Shown here: piece by piece, positions 1 through 6,454 of the stretch | How positions within the stretch are numbered: position 1 is the first letter of the stretch | How the letters are laid out: the number at the start of each line of letters is the position of its first letter | Program-made: the position numbers and the translations under genes | The notes under the pieces: generated by a model | What the model was told of the DNA's origin: nothing | Databases searched by the model: none | The model's input: the letters and a program-made list of their open reading frames with translations, nothing else | Assembly: GCA_043727235.1 (NCBI GenBank) | Contig: JAYSYX010000061.1 | Span: 1-14,629 of the forward strand | Reading direction: 5' to 3' | DNA: 14,629 nt | Source of the DNA: UBA7236 sp043727235 | Lineage (GTDB): Bacteria > Bacteroidota > Bacteroidia > Chitinophagales > BACL12

Positions 1-1089
1 AGGCACTATGCCACCTTCATTTTTATATGATCCGCTCGCATAAAAGGAGGTTCTGTCGCTTCCACCGGATACAGATAATCTGGTATCGGAAAGAATTCCG
101 GTATTGCCATATAATTCATCTTCATAATCATGCAACGTACCGGCTGCCTCTGCGGCTTCAAAATTTGCAACTTCACCCGGCCCATAAAATGATTCAACAT
201 TTTCGGATGTCCATAAACGTGTTCCAAGTGGATTAATTATATTTGTTCCACCTATTGATTGCGATAAGGCGATATTTGATCCACTTCCACTTTGCTTACC
301 TTTTTTTGTAGTAATAATAATTACACCACCTGCTGCACGAGAACCATAAATTGCGGCGGCTGACGCACCTTTCAATATTTCTATTGATTCAATATCACCC
401 GGATCAATATCGGCTATACGATTAGAAGCATTATCCTGAGCAAACTGCGCCTGGCTGCCACCTGCTGCAGCAGCTGATATTACGTTCAAACCAGGAGCTA
501 TTGTTGAATTATCAATGTAAACTCCATCAATAATAAACAAAGGTTGTGAGGAAGCATTAATTGATGTGATTCCTCGCATTCTAATACCAAAACCTCCACC
601 CGGAGCTCCCGAACTCGAGGTGATCTGCGCTCCATTGAATTTACCATACAATGCGCCATCCAGAGTTGATTGGGTAGTTGTTCCATTAATAGATTCGGAT
701 GAAATAGTAGCCACAGAATTTGCTAGATTGGATCGTTTTACTGACGTTGCCAAACCTGAAATTACAACCTGGTCAAGTGTTGAGGTTGTTGATTCCATCA
801 CTATATTTACCGTTCCAGACGCCGATGTTACTTCTTTTTCCATTGTTTTAAATCCAACAAAAGAATATACAAGTGTGGCAGAAGATCCTGAGACCTGTAA
901 AATATAGTTTCCATCAATGTCGGAAACTGTTCCGGAAGGTGTATTTTTTATCAAAACATTAACACCAACTAAGGTTTCACCCTCGTTATCCGATATTTTA
1001 CCGGAAATAGTAAATTGCCCCTGCACAGTCAAACTGAAACATAGGCCAATTAAGAAGGTAAGTAGATTTTTGGGTAATTTAAATGTCAT
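1..1089 (-). CDS. SusC/RagA-type TonB-linked outer membrane receptor, N-terminal part (truncated by window edge)
   Basis: An open frame of 363 codons runs from the ATG at 1089 to base 1 without a stop, so the 3' part (most of the beta-barrel) lies outside the window. Residues 1-25 are a signal peptide. Residues about 26-100 form a CarboxypepD_reg-like beta-sandwich (ISGKISDNEGETLVGVNVLI). The TonB plug follows at about 105-265, with the classic family signatures LFIIDGVYID (184-193), DIESIEILKGASAAAIYGSR (232-251) and GGVIIITTKKG. Early barrel strands begin near 270. Proteins of this class import oligosaccharides, peptides or other large nutrients across the outer membrane using TonB energy, usually with a SusD-like lipoprotein encoded next to them; any such partner would be beyond the left edge. 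The substrate cannot be told from this part. The gene lies 108 bases downstream of mltG on the same strand and probably has its own promoter. Identification as SusC-like is secure. Confidence 0.96.
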   Translation of the reverse strand, partial: MTFKLPKNLLTFLIGLCFSLTVQGQFTISGKISDNEGETLVGVNVLIKNTPSGTVSDIDGNYILQVSGSSATLVYSFVGFKTMEKEVTSASGTVNIVMESTTSTLDQVVISGLATSVKRSNLANSVATISSESINGTTTQSTLDGALYGKFNGAQITSSSGAPGGGFGIRMRGITSINASSQPLFIIDGVYIDNSTIAPGLNVISAAAAGGSQAQFAQDNASNRIADIDPGDIESIEILKGASAAAIYGSRAAGGVIIITTKKGKQSGSGSNIALSQSIGGTNIINPLGTRLWTSENVESFYGPGEVANFEAAEAAGTLHDYEDELYGNTGILSDTRLSVSGGSDRTSFYASGSYKNEGGIVP

Positions 1090-1092
1090 AGG

Positions 1093-1114
1093 CTTGTAAT
1101 TTTTTACAAGACTA
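1093..1114 (-). promoter_or_regulatory. Hairpin and weak -7-like box in the SusC-like leader
   Basis: A perfect 7-bp inverted repeat (CTTGTAA, 4-base A/T loop, TTACAAG) lies at 1093-1110, three bases before the receptor's ATG on the minus strand. It overlaps TAGTCTTG (1107-1114, minus strand), which matches the Bacteroidota -7 consensus TAnnTTTG at all fixed positions but one. No good -33 TTTG is seen at the usual distance. The hairpin would cover the region where a ribosome lands, so it could affect translation. The promoter call is weak. Confidence 0.3.
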
Positions 1115-1197
1115 AATAAAAATAATATGCAATTGTAGTTTTTTACACTTTATTTACGAACACCAATAACTGATTTCAGATAACCCTTATACCCTAA

Positions 1198-2244
1198 TCA
1201 TTTTATTCCAAGACTATTGAGGGTATTAATGTACATTGCTCTGTTTCTATTATGTTCCGCTAGTGTTTTTGCAAAATAATGTCTGCCTGAACCATCGCCG
1301 CGGCCACAGAGAAAGATATAATCATTTTTTTCATAGTTCAATACGGCATCAATATATTTTATTGGTGGCATGTGGATGGGCCCTGGAGGCAGGCCTGCAT
1401 ATTTATAGGTATTATATGGTGATTCAATTTCCAGATCTGCGAAATAAATTCGTTTTTTGGCAAAATCGCCGATCGCAAATTTAACCGTTGGATCAGCTTC
1501 CAGTTTCATTCCTTTGTGAATACGATTCATATAAACACCGGCAATTCTTGATGCCTCGTCGGATGCGCGGTCGTTTTCGGAATAAACAATGGAAGCAAGA
1601 ATGTGAACTTCCTGCGGTGTTAATCCAATTTCCTTTGCTTTGTTTAATCTTGCAGGTGACCAAAATGCTGCATGTTCTTTTTCCATTCTTTTAATAAAGG
1701 ATGCTGCATCAGTATTCCAATATAATTCATATGTATTTGGAATAAATAAGGTCATGAAATTATCTTTTGTTAATCCCAGGGATTTAAAATAGGTTGTGGT
1801 GTCGAAGTATTTTACAAAATCTATAGAATCAGCTTCAATTTGTTCACCTATCCTCCCAGCAAAATCCTTTTTTGTTCTGATATTATTAAAGGTAACATTT
1901 ACTGGTGTTTGTCGTCCGCTCATTAAAAGATTTACAATATCTCTGTTACTCATTCCGTTTTTAAGAATATATCTGCCGGGGTGCAGATTCTCTCCAAGTT
2001 TCTTTTTTGTTGCCCACCAATAAAAACTTGCTTCATCGTTTAAAATATTAGCATTTTTTAATTGTTCCGTAACTGATTCCATTTGGGGATCAGAAGTGAG
2101 ATAGAGGGAAAAATTTTCTTCCATTGTTAAATTAGGTTGTACAACCTTTTTGTATTTAGCATAACCTAATACGCCTACTATGGCAGCAACGAGCAATAAT
2201 GTGAACAAAAATATTCTCCATGTTTTATATTTTCCACTTGCCAT
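1198..2244 (-). CDS. mltG: Endolytic transglycosylase MltG (YceG-like)
   Basis: This 348-residue protein has the typical length and layout of MltG, the inner-membrane lytic transglycosylase that cleaves nascent glycan strands and is thought to set their length. One membrane segment (about 11-29) follows a short cytoplasmic tail. A LysM-like/YceG N-terminal region (about 40-130) precedes the catalytic domain (about 160-340). The catalytic signature is HILASIVYSENDRASDE (214-230), in which E223 aligns with the known catalytic glutamate; the residue after it is Asn where the family usually has Thr. Further signatures are IAGVYMNRIHKGMKLEADPT (234-253), SPYNTYKYAGLPPGPI (275-290) and a C-terminal region with HYFAKTLAEHN (322-332). 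The start is an ATG, 23 bases downstream of an exact TAnnTTTG box. Upstream lies only repeat DNA and downstream the SusC-like gene, so it is probably transcribed alone. Confidence 0.95.
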   Translation of the reverse strand: MASGKYKTWRIFLFTLLLVAAIVGVLGYAKYKKVVQPNLTMEENFSLYLTSDPQMESVTEQLKNANILNDEASFYWWATKKKLGENLHPGRYILKNGMSNRDIVNLLMSGRQTPVNVTFNNIRTKKDFAGRIGEQIEADSIDFVKYFDTTTYFKSLGLTKDNFMTLFIPNTYELYWNTDAASFIKRMEKEHAAFWSPARLNKAKEIGLTPQEVHILASIVYSENDRASDEASRIAGVYMNRIHKGMKLEADPTVKFAIGDFAKKRIYFADLEIESPYNTYKYAGLPPGPIHMPPIKYIDAVLNYEKNDYIFLCGRGDGSGRHYFAKTLAEHNRNRAMYINTLNSLGIK

Positions 2245-2267
2245 AGCTTATTTCGGTTTAATTAATG

Positions 2268-2275
2268 CAAAAATA
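2268..2275 (-). promoter_or_regulatory. Bacteroidota -7 promoter element for mltG
   Basis: The minus strand reads TATTTTTG, an exact match to TAnnTTTG, ending 23 bases before the mltG ATG. No convincing -33 TTTG is seen upstream, so the call rests on the -7 box and its position. Confidence 0.5.
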
Positions 2276-2308
2276 GGAAGGAAATTTTATATGGAGAGAT
2301 TGGGTTCT

Positions 2309-2567
2309 CGCAGAGGGGAAGATTAAGCACAATTTGTGTTGCGGATTAAAAATTTCCCGCAGAGTACACAGAGGTGCAGGGAGCGCAGAGTTTGTGTTAT
2401 GTAAATAAAAATTTCCCGCAGAGGGCGCTGAGGGGCAGGGGGCGCAGAGTTTGTGTTATGGATTAAAAATTTCGTGCAGACTGCGCTGAGGGGCAGGGGG
2501 TGCAGAGCTTGTATTATGTAAATAAAAATTTCCCACAGAGAGCACAGAGTTTGAATTGTGATGAAAT
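2309..2567. repeat. Degenerate 59-bp tandem repeat array with a 117-bp higher-order unit
   Basis: Three full units begin at 2354 (59 bp), 2413 (58 bp) and 2471 (59 bp). They are flanked by an internally shortened unit at 2309-2353 and a decayed one from 2530. Each unit reads roughly TTCCCGCAGAG, a GA/GC-rich middle such as GGGGCAGGGGGCGCAGAG, then TTTGTGTTATG and an A/T linker. Two linkers alternate strictly: GGATTAAAAAT after the shortened unit and the second full unit, and GTAAATAAAAAT after the first and third. The true repeating block is therefore a dimer of 117 bp. There is no unique spacer DNA between units, so it is not a CRISPR array. The minus-strand reading frame across it is a by-product of 117 being divisible by three. 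I recall similar GCAGAG/GCACAGAG-type intergenic repeats from other Bacteroidota, but that is from memory. Confidence 0.85.
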
Positions 2568-2600
2568 ATGTGTTTGATGAAATATATATTATTAATTTAA

Positions 2601-2620
2601 AAAATCTCTTTAGAGATTTT
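2601..2620 (-). terminator. Possible terminator downstream of the small secreted gene at 2708-3043
   Basis: AAAATCTC and GAGATTTT form an 8-bp stem with a 4-base loop, 87 bases downstream of the stop of the minus-strand gene ending at 2708. On the minus strand the 3' arm runs straight into TTTTTTAAATT, which suits intrinsic termination. The stem is AT-rich and the distance is long, so confidence is modest. Confidence 0.4.
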
Positions 2621-2622
2621 AT

Positions 2623-2695
2623 CACCTCTGCAACCTCTGCCCCCCTGCCTGACGCTGACGCAGTTGGCAGGCAGGTCGGCGAGCTCTGCGGGAAA
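2623..2695. repeat. Inverted terminal copy of the 59-bp repeat carrying a palindromic insert
   Basis: The sequence CTCTGCGGGAAA (2684-2695) is the exact reverse complement of the repeat-unit start TTTCCCGCAGAG, and CCTCTGCAACCTCTGCCCCC (2625-2644) mirrors the unit's GCAGAG and GGGGCAG blocks. Between them is a palindromic module, CCTGCCTG (2644-2651) and CAGGCAGG (2668-2675), with a 16-base middle containing the direct repeat GACGC-TGACGC. The array and this copy could pair into a long imperfect hairpin. It ends 12 bases from the stop codon of the gene at 2708. Confidence 0.7.
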
Positions 2696-2707
2696 CAATT
2701 TCCATCT

Positions 2708-3043
2708 TCAACTATACTGAATATAATGTAATTTCAATGCGTAAGTTTTGTTATGCTCCGCGCAATCGTTTTTCACCTTTTCATTGTTTAAGGTTTCCAT
2801 AACATGATTTTTCAGGAATTCATTTTCAGATTGGATCTGTGAAATATGCAGGATATTATTTTCATCTATGGTAAATAGAATAGTAACATATCCTTCCAGA
2901 TCGAAAGTAACAAAAGGTGTTTTTTGTCCGACCTTTTCGGAAATTTCATCTGAAATAGAATTTTTGTTGCAGGTGGTTTCATCATTTCCTGCAAAGGTTG
3001 CTGTTGTTAGTAAGAGAGCGAAGATCAAAAGATAAATTTTCAT
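2708..3043 (-). CDS. Small secreted protein with a TonB-C-like fold; paralogue of the gene at 3289-3633
   Basis: This is a 111-residue protein of unknown function. Residues 1-18 are a clear signal peptide (MKIYLLIFALLLTTATFA) cut before GNDETT. The mature part has a beta-rich core GYVTILFTIDENNILHISQI (51-70), followed by a helix-like stretch with FLKNHVMETL and a last strand YALKLHYIQY. The pattern of two strands, an 'S/A...L...V...L' helix and a final strand resembles the TonB C-terminal domain of secreted Bacteroidota proteins, but I infer this from the pattern only. Two cysteines in the mature part (C25 and C94) could form a disulfide. It resembles its upstream neighbour in signal peptide (shared FAGN cleavage region), length and core, and the two share an upstream motif. 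A 245-base gap separates them, so they are probably transcribed separately. It is most likely periplasmic or outer-membrane associated. Confidence 0.8.
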   Translation of the reverse strand: MKIYLLIFALLLTTATFAGNDETTCNKNSISDEISEKVGQKTPFVTFDLEGYVTILFTIDENNILHISQIQSENEFLKNHVMETLNNEKVKNDCAEHNKTYALKLHYIQYS

Positions 3044-3128
3044 AATTGTAGTATTTAATTTTTAAATAAAATAGTGGTAATGATCAGAGTAATATAACTT
3101 CCGACCACTTTACATTAGTATATTTAAA

Positions 3129-3144
3129 CCCTTAAAAGTTACAG
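3129..3144 (-). promoter_or_regulatory. TGTAAC-type (ECF-sigma-like) motif upstream of the gene at 2708-3043
   Basis: On the minus strand this reads CTGTAACTTTTAAGGG, ending 85 bases before the ATG. Almost the same string, with two more T residues, precedes the paralogous gene at 3289-3633. TGTAAC carries the AAC core usual in -35 elements of ECF sigma factors. The expected -10 is not clear here: 17 bases after TGTAAC the strand reads TACTA. Between the motif and the gene lies a 6-bp inverted repeat (AGTGGT at 3073-3078, ACCACT at 3104-3109) in the presumed leader. Confidence 0.45.
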
Positions 3145-3242
3145 TTATAAGTATTAATTAATGTGAAGGTTTATTAAAATAAATTAACAAAATAAATCTA
3201 CATTCATATATATAATTTAAATTAGGAGTAGTTAATAAATAA

Positions 3243-3270
3243 AAAAGGCCCTCATTGCTGAGAGCCTTTT
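3243..3270 (-). terminator. Intrinsic terminator of the gene at 3289-3633
   Basis: AAAAGGCCCTCA (3243-3254) pairs with TGAGAGCCTTTT (3259-3270) as a 12-bp stem with one mismatch and a TTGC loop. On the minus strand it lies 18 bases after the stop codon and is followed by a T run. The A run on one arm and T run on the other would also let it act on plus-strand transcription. Confidence 0.88.
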
Positions 3271-3288
3271 GCGATCGAAAGGATGACA

Positions 3289-3633
3289 CTATTTCGACTG
3301 CACAACGTTTACGAAAAAAGAAACTGTTTTACCTACAAGTGAATCACTAACTATCATTTTTACACCATCAATACTTTTGCGAAGGTGGTATTCCAATAAA
3401 TAATCATTTGCCTGAACTTCTTCTACGTGCATAATTCCTTGTTCATCCACTTTAATTGTTACCCCGGCCTGGCCGCTTATGCCAAGTGCGGATATTACTT
3501 CGTCTCCTCCCATTAACTGGGAAATATTTTCAATGACCTTGGTTTTTTCCTTGTCGGTAACATTTGTTTTTTCGTTTCCGGCAAAAAGTGTAACATTTAA
3601 AAGGATAAATGCGAGTGTGAATAACGATTTCAT
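3289..3633 (-). CDS. Small secreted protein with a TonB-C-like fold; paralogue of the gene at 2708-3043
   Basis: This is a 114-residue protein of unknown function. Residues 1-18 form a signal peptide (MKSLFTLAFILLNVTLFA) cut before GNEKTN. A linker with NISQLMGGDEVISALGISG (36-54) leads into the core AGVTIKVDEQGIMHVEEVQA (56-75), a helix-like segment DYLLEYHLRKSIDGVKM, and a final strand TVSFFVNVVQ. This follows the same order as the downstream paralogue: strand, 'DE-x-x-I/L-H' turn, strand, 'L...H' helix, strand. Unlike the paralogue it has no cysteine, so any disulfide is not shared. It starts at an ATG and ends just before a strong terminator, so it forms a single-gene unit. A TGTAAC motif lies 62-80 bases upstream. 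Bacteroidota often place such secreted proteins in ECF-sigma or envelope-stress regulons, but no sigma factor gene is in this window. Confidence 0.8.
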   Translation of the reverse strand: MKSLFTLAFILLNVTLFAGNEKTNVTDKEKTKVIENISQLMGGDEVISALGISGQAGVTIKVDEQGIMHVEEVQANDYLLEYHLRKSIDGVKMIVSDSLVGKTVSFFVNVVQSK

Positions 3634-3694
3634 AATTTGATGTTTTATTTTGTTTACGATTTTAGATTTCTGAATTTGAACATATGGCGAAACA

Positions 3695-3713
3695 CCCCTT
3701 AAAAAAGTTACAG
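3695..3713 (-). promoter_or_regulatory. TGTAAC-type (ECF-sigma-like) promoter upstream of the gene at 3289-3633
   Basis: On the minus strand this reads CTGTAACTTTTTTAAGGGG. TGTAAC is followed after 17 bases by CGCCA, a spacing that would suit an ECF -35/-10 pair. Directly upstream are two long T tracts (3721-3739, minus strand) that could act as an UP-like element. The motif ends 61 bases before the ATG, and its twin precedes the paralogue at 2708-3043. Confidence 0.5.
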
Positions 3714-3749
3714 CAGGGTTAAAAAAAAAGTAAAAAAAGTGTTCGAAAT

Positions 3750-4967
3750 TTAAGATTTAGGCCTAAAACCTAAGCCCAGCAAGGTATTGAAGAAAACAAA
3801 AAAAACAACCCCGCTTTGGGTCTTTAGCATGGATTCCGTAAAAATATTCACCATGAAAAGCAGATGAAAGGAAAGATAGAGGTAGTTTTTGTCGATAAGT
3901 GCTGCTCTGATGCAAAAGCCAAAAAAGGCGATAAAGAGGATCAAACCTATTATTCCGGTCTCCACCAACACCTGTAGGTATTGATTGTGTGTATTGTATG
4001 CTTCGGCTACGCCCTTTTCAAATCCATTGCGGGAATAGGCATCGGTAAGCTCCTTTTCAGCATCTCCTGATCCGGTTCCAAAAAGGAGAGCTTGATTGGC
4101 AACCTCAATGGAGGCCTTCCAAATTTCTGATCTGGAGTTTACGGAATTAGCATAAGCAACCTCATCATAGGTGAACAACAGTTTAAATCGTTCTCTTGTA
4201 TAAGGCAAACTCAACAATGCTGTTAGCGCAATAATATTGCAGCTTAAAATTATCAGCAAAGCATATTTTCTTCCCAAATTATTTTTAGCAAGGATAAAAA
4301 AAGCGATATTCCCAAATATAAATAGCGATGCTATAGCCATTTTAGCAGTGAGAAGAAAAATAAAAAGTGTCAGAAAAAGTAAAACTGATAAATAAGCCCA
4401 TTTCCTCTTATTCGAAAATTGCGACCAGCCTTTTATAAGATCTATAGAAATTATAATAAATGCAAAAGCCTCGAACATTCCGATGTAAGAGGGATGTAAA
4501 AATGTAAATGACACAAGATCTATATAATAAAATTTATTTTCCCCGGTAACAAAAAAATGATAACCTGCAACTGCAAGAGCAAAAATTGCAAATAGAATAC
4601 AGGAGATCACAAAGCATAATAATATCTTTTGTATTTCTTTTTTTGTAAAAGATATTGCAGCAGCCCAAAATATTGGAATTAATAATAAATATAACTTCAC
4701 CCTAAGATCAACAAGTGCTTCCTGTTTATTTTCGGAGATCAGATATCCAAAAAGAAAAAGCAGGTAAAATCCAATAAAAATAAAATTGCGTTTATTGCCT
4801 GATAATCTGAACCATTTATTTTTATAATCGCCACTAATAAGAACCAATAAAATAGAAAGTAAAATGACGGGAGATGCAAGTGTTTTATGTACGGGTATTA
4901 AAACTGCTATAACGCAAATTAAAATAAAGAATATTTTTTCCGGAATATTTCTGTTTAGAGTTTCCAA
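3750..4967 (-). CDS. O-antigen ligase/polymerase family membrane protein (Wzy_C domain)
   Basis: This 405-residue integral membrane protein has about ten hydrophobic segments spread over its length and a long outside loop near 255-335, as in WaaL ligases and Wzy polymerases. It would join or polymerise lipid-linked glycans on the periplasmic side. Family signatures are LHPSY (157-161), SRSEIWKASI (278-287), FGTGSGD (296-302) and THNQYLQVLVETGIIGL (326-342), with H327 at the conserved Wzy_C position, then NIFTESMLKTQSG near the C-terminus. Sequence alone cannot separate ligase from polymerase. It starts 10 bases after the stop of the sugar-phosphate transferase, so the two form an operon. The start codon appears to be TTG: no ATG or GTG lies between the upstream in-frame stop and the first membrane segment. 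No intrinsic hairpin follows the stop, only T tracts. Confidence 0.9.
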   Translation of the reverse strand: METLNRNIPEKIFFILICVIAVLIPVHKTLASPVILLSILLVLISGDYKNKWFRLSGNKRNFIFIGFYLLFLFGYLISENKQEALVDLRVKLYLLLIPIFWAAAISFTKKEIQKILLCFVISCILFAIFALAVAGYHFFVTGENKFYYIDLVSFTFLHPSYIGMFEAFAFIIISIDLIKGWSQFSNKRKWAYLSVLLFLTLFIFLLTAKMAIASLFIFGNIAFFILAKNNLGRKYALLIILSCNIIALTALLSLPYTRERFKLLFTYDEVAYANSVNSRSEIWKASIEVANQALLFGTGSGDAEKELTDAYSRNGFEKGVAEAYNTHNQYLQVLVETGIIGLILFIAFFGFCIRAALIDKNYLYLSFHLLFMVNIFTESMLKTQSGVVFFVFFNTLLGLGFRPKS

Positions 4968-4977
4968 TTTCCGGGTA

Positions 4978-6399
4978 TTAGGTTCCTTTAAATTTTATCA
5001 TTACTGCTATGGTCTTAAATATGATAAGTAGATCCAATAAGAGTGAGCGGTGTTTTATATAATATAGGTCATATTGTAGTTTAACGAGAGTGTCGTCAAA
5101 ATCGGAGGCGTAATGATGTTTTACCTGAGCCCAGCCGGTCAAGCCGGGTTTTACGGAATTGCGAAGTTTGAAAAAGGGAATTTTTTTGCTGAGTTCTTCC
5201 ACAAAATATTCCCGCTCAGGTCGCGGACCAATTAAATTAATATCCCCCCGCAACACATTCCAGAATTGCGGTAATTCATCAAATCGGGTCTTGCGCAATA
5301 TATTGCCAACCCTCGTTATACGGTCATCATTTTTTTGTGCAAATTGAGGTCCGGTATCCTTTTCAGCATCAACGATCATGGTTCTGAATTTAATGATCTT
5401 GAATTTTTTGTTGTTCTCCCCTACTCTTTCCTGTAAAAAAAACAGGGGTCCCTTACTGAAAATTAAATTTCCAAGCCAAACAAACGGCAATACAATGAGA
5501 AAGAAAAATCCTGCGATCAAAGCGCAACTGATATTTATTATCCTGTTTGTAAATGTGTAAAAATTATCTTTATGAACGATACTATAAGGGTTAGTGAGAT
5601 GTAATTCATTTTCTTTGATCTTTATCATTACCCTTCCGGTTTGTTCCTCATAGATCTGTGTTGCAGGAATTACTTGTATTCCTGAATTTTCGCAATCTAT
5701 TAAATTTGAAAACAAGCCGGTTGAAAGGGTTTCTTTGTCAGGAATGGCCATTATTATTTCATCAATGTCCAATCGTTTAGCAAATTTTAATAAGAGATTA
5801 CCATTACCCACCACTTTTATGTCGTCGTACACCTTTCCCTGCTTAGTGTTATCATCATCAATAAATCCATAAATTTTATATGCGGTTTTATGGTAAATGG
5901 AAGCATCATGTAACAAGGTTCTTACAATTTCCCTTCCAGTATATCCGGCCCCGACAACCAATGCTTTTTTATTTAAAATAGGATGTATAAAAAAAGCCGC
6001 GTAACATAATCGCCAAATAAGAACCAAGATCACCATAGCAGCAATAAGCACAAATGCCGGTGTTCTGCTCATTGGAAGAGTTGGGCTTAAAAAGGGAATG
6101 AATAAATAGGTAGAACCTGTTAATACTGCTGTAAAAATTGTATTTCTGATAGTAGCGGTTATGCGATCTACGTTGGAAAGTTTATATAAATTAAAAATAT
6201 AGGAGTAGATGAACCACAATAATATGAGTACTGCCATCCACAATAAATTATCCAAAAAGGTATGATAGGATTGTAGTGCCGTAGGATGGAAAAAACGCAA
6301 ATAAATTAATAGTGCTGTAACCACCAGCAATACATCAACTATAATCAGAATATACCTTCTGAATAATAACTTGTAATCGTATTTTTTTTGTGCTGCCAA
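4978..6399 (-). CDS. Polyprenyl-phosphate sugar-1-phosphate transferase (WcaJ/WbaP-like), initiates surface polysaccharide
   Basis: This 473-residue protein has the full layout of long monotopic phosphoglycosyl transferases. Four to five hydrophobic segments lie at about 14-136, a Rossmann-like CoA_binding_3 domain with VVGAGYTGREIV at 148-159, one hydrophobic segment at about 283-312, and the catalytic bac_transf domain at about 313-473. Catalytic-domain signatures are QERVG (323-327), FKIIKFRTM (333-341), RFDELPQFWNVLRGD (372-386; D374-E375 is the catalytic dyad), LIGPRPE (389-395) and PGLTGWAQV (418-426). The enzyme moves a sugar-1-phosphate, often glucose or galactose, from a nucleotide sugar to undecaprenyl phosphate in the inner membrane, the first step of capsule, exopolysaccharide or O-antigen synthesis. 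The start is TTG: an in-frame stop lies two codons upstream and the next Met (55) would delete the first membrane segment. A TAnnTTTG box lies 17 bases upstream. It heads an operon with the ligase. Confidence 0.93.
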   Translation of the reverse strand: MAAQKKYDYKLLFRRYILIIVDVLLVVTALLIYLRFFHPTALQSYHTFLDNLLWMAVLILLWFIYSYIFNLYKLSNVDRITATIRNTIFTAVLTGSTYLFIPFLSPTLPMSRTPAFVLIAAMVILVLIWRLCYAAFFIHPILNKKALVVGAGYTGREIVRTLLHDASIYHKTAYKIYGFIDDDNTKQGKVYDDIKVVGNGNLLLKFAKRLDIDEIIMAIPDKETLSTGLFSNLIDCENSGIQVIPATQIYEEQTGRVMIKIKENELHLTNPYSIVHKDNFYTFTNRIINISCALIAGFFFLIVLPFVWLGNLIFSKGPLFFLQERVGENNKKFKIIKFRTMIVDAEKDTGPQFAQKNDDRITRVGNILRKTRFDELPQFWNVLRGDINLIGPRPEREYFVEELSKKIPFFKLRNSVKPGLTGWAQVKHHYASDFDDTLVKLQYDLYYIKHRSLLLDLLIIFKTIAVMIKFKGT

Positions 6400-6416
6400 T
6401 ATTTAGAGGTGATGCA

Positions 6417-6424
6417 CAAAAATA
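6417..6424 (-). promoter_or_regulatory. Bacteroidota -7 promoter element for the polysaccharide operon
   Basis: The minus strand reads TATTTTTG, an exact TAnnTTTG match, ending 17 bases before the TTG start at 6399. That spacing supports TTG as the real start. No TTTG is found about 20 bases further upstream, where the GC-rich repeat begins. Confidence 0.55.
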
Positions 6425-6454
6425 ACATTTGTTGAGCGATAGATTTACGGGTAT

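Noticed and set aside
566..907. A 113-codon plus-strand frame
   Set aside because: It is antisense to the well-supported SusC-like reading frame and shows no domain signature.
2323..2625. A 100-codon minus-strand frame over the repeat array
   Set aside because: The frame stays open only because the 117-bp repeat block is divisible by three; the product is repetitive low-complexity text without a known domain or start context.
2309..2695. Possible CRISPR array
   Set aside because: Units are contiguous and degenerate with no unique spacers of constant length, and no cas genes are present.
3757..3768. Perfect 12-base palindrome TTTAGGCCTAAA at the end of the ligase gene
   Set aside because: It lies within the last codons, has no loop or following T run at the right place, and can easily arise by chance.
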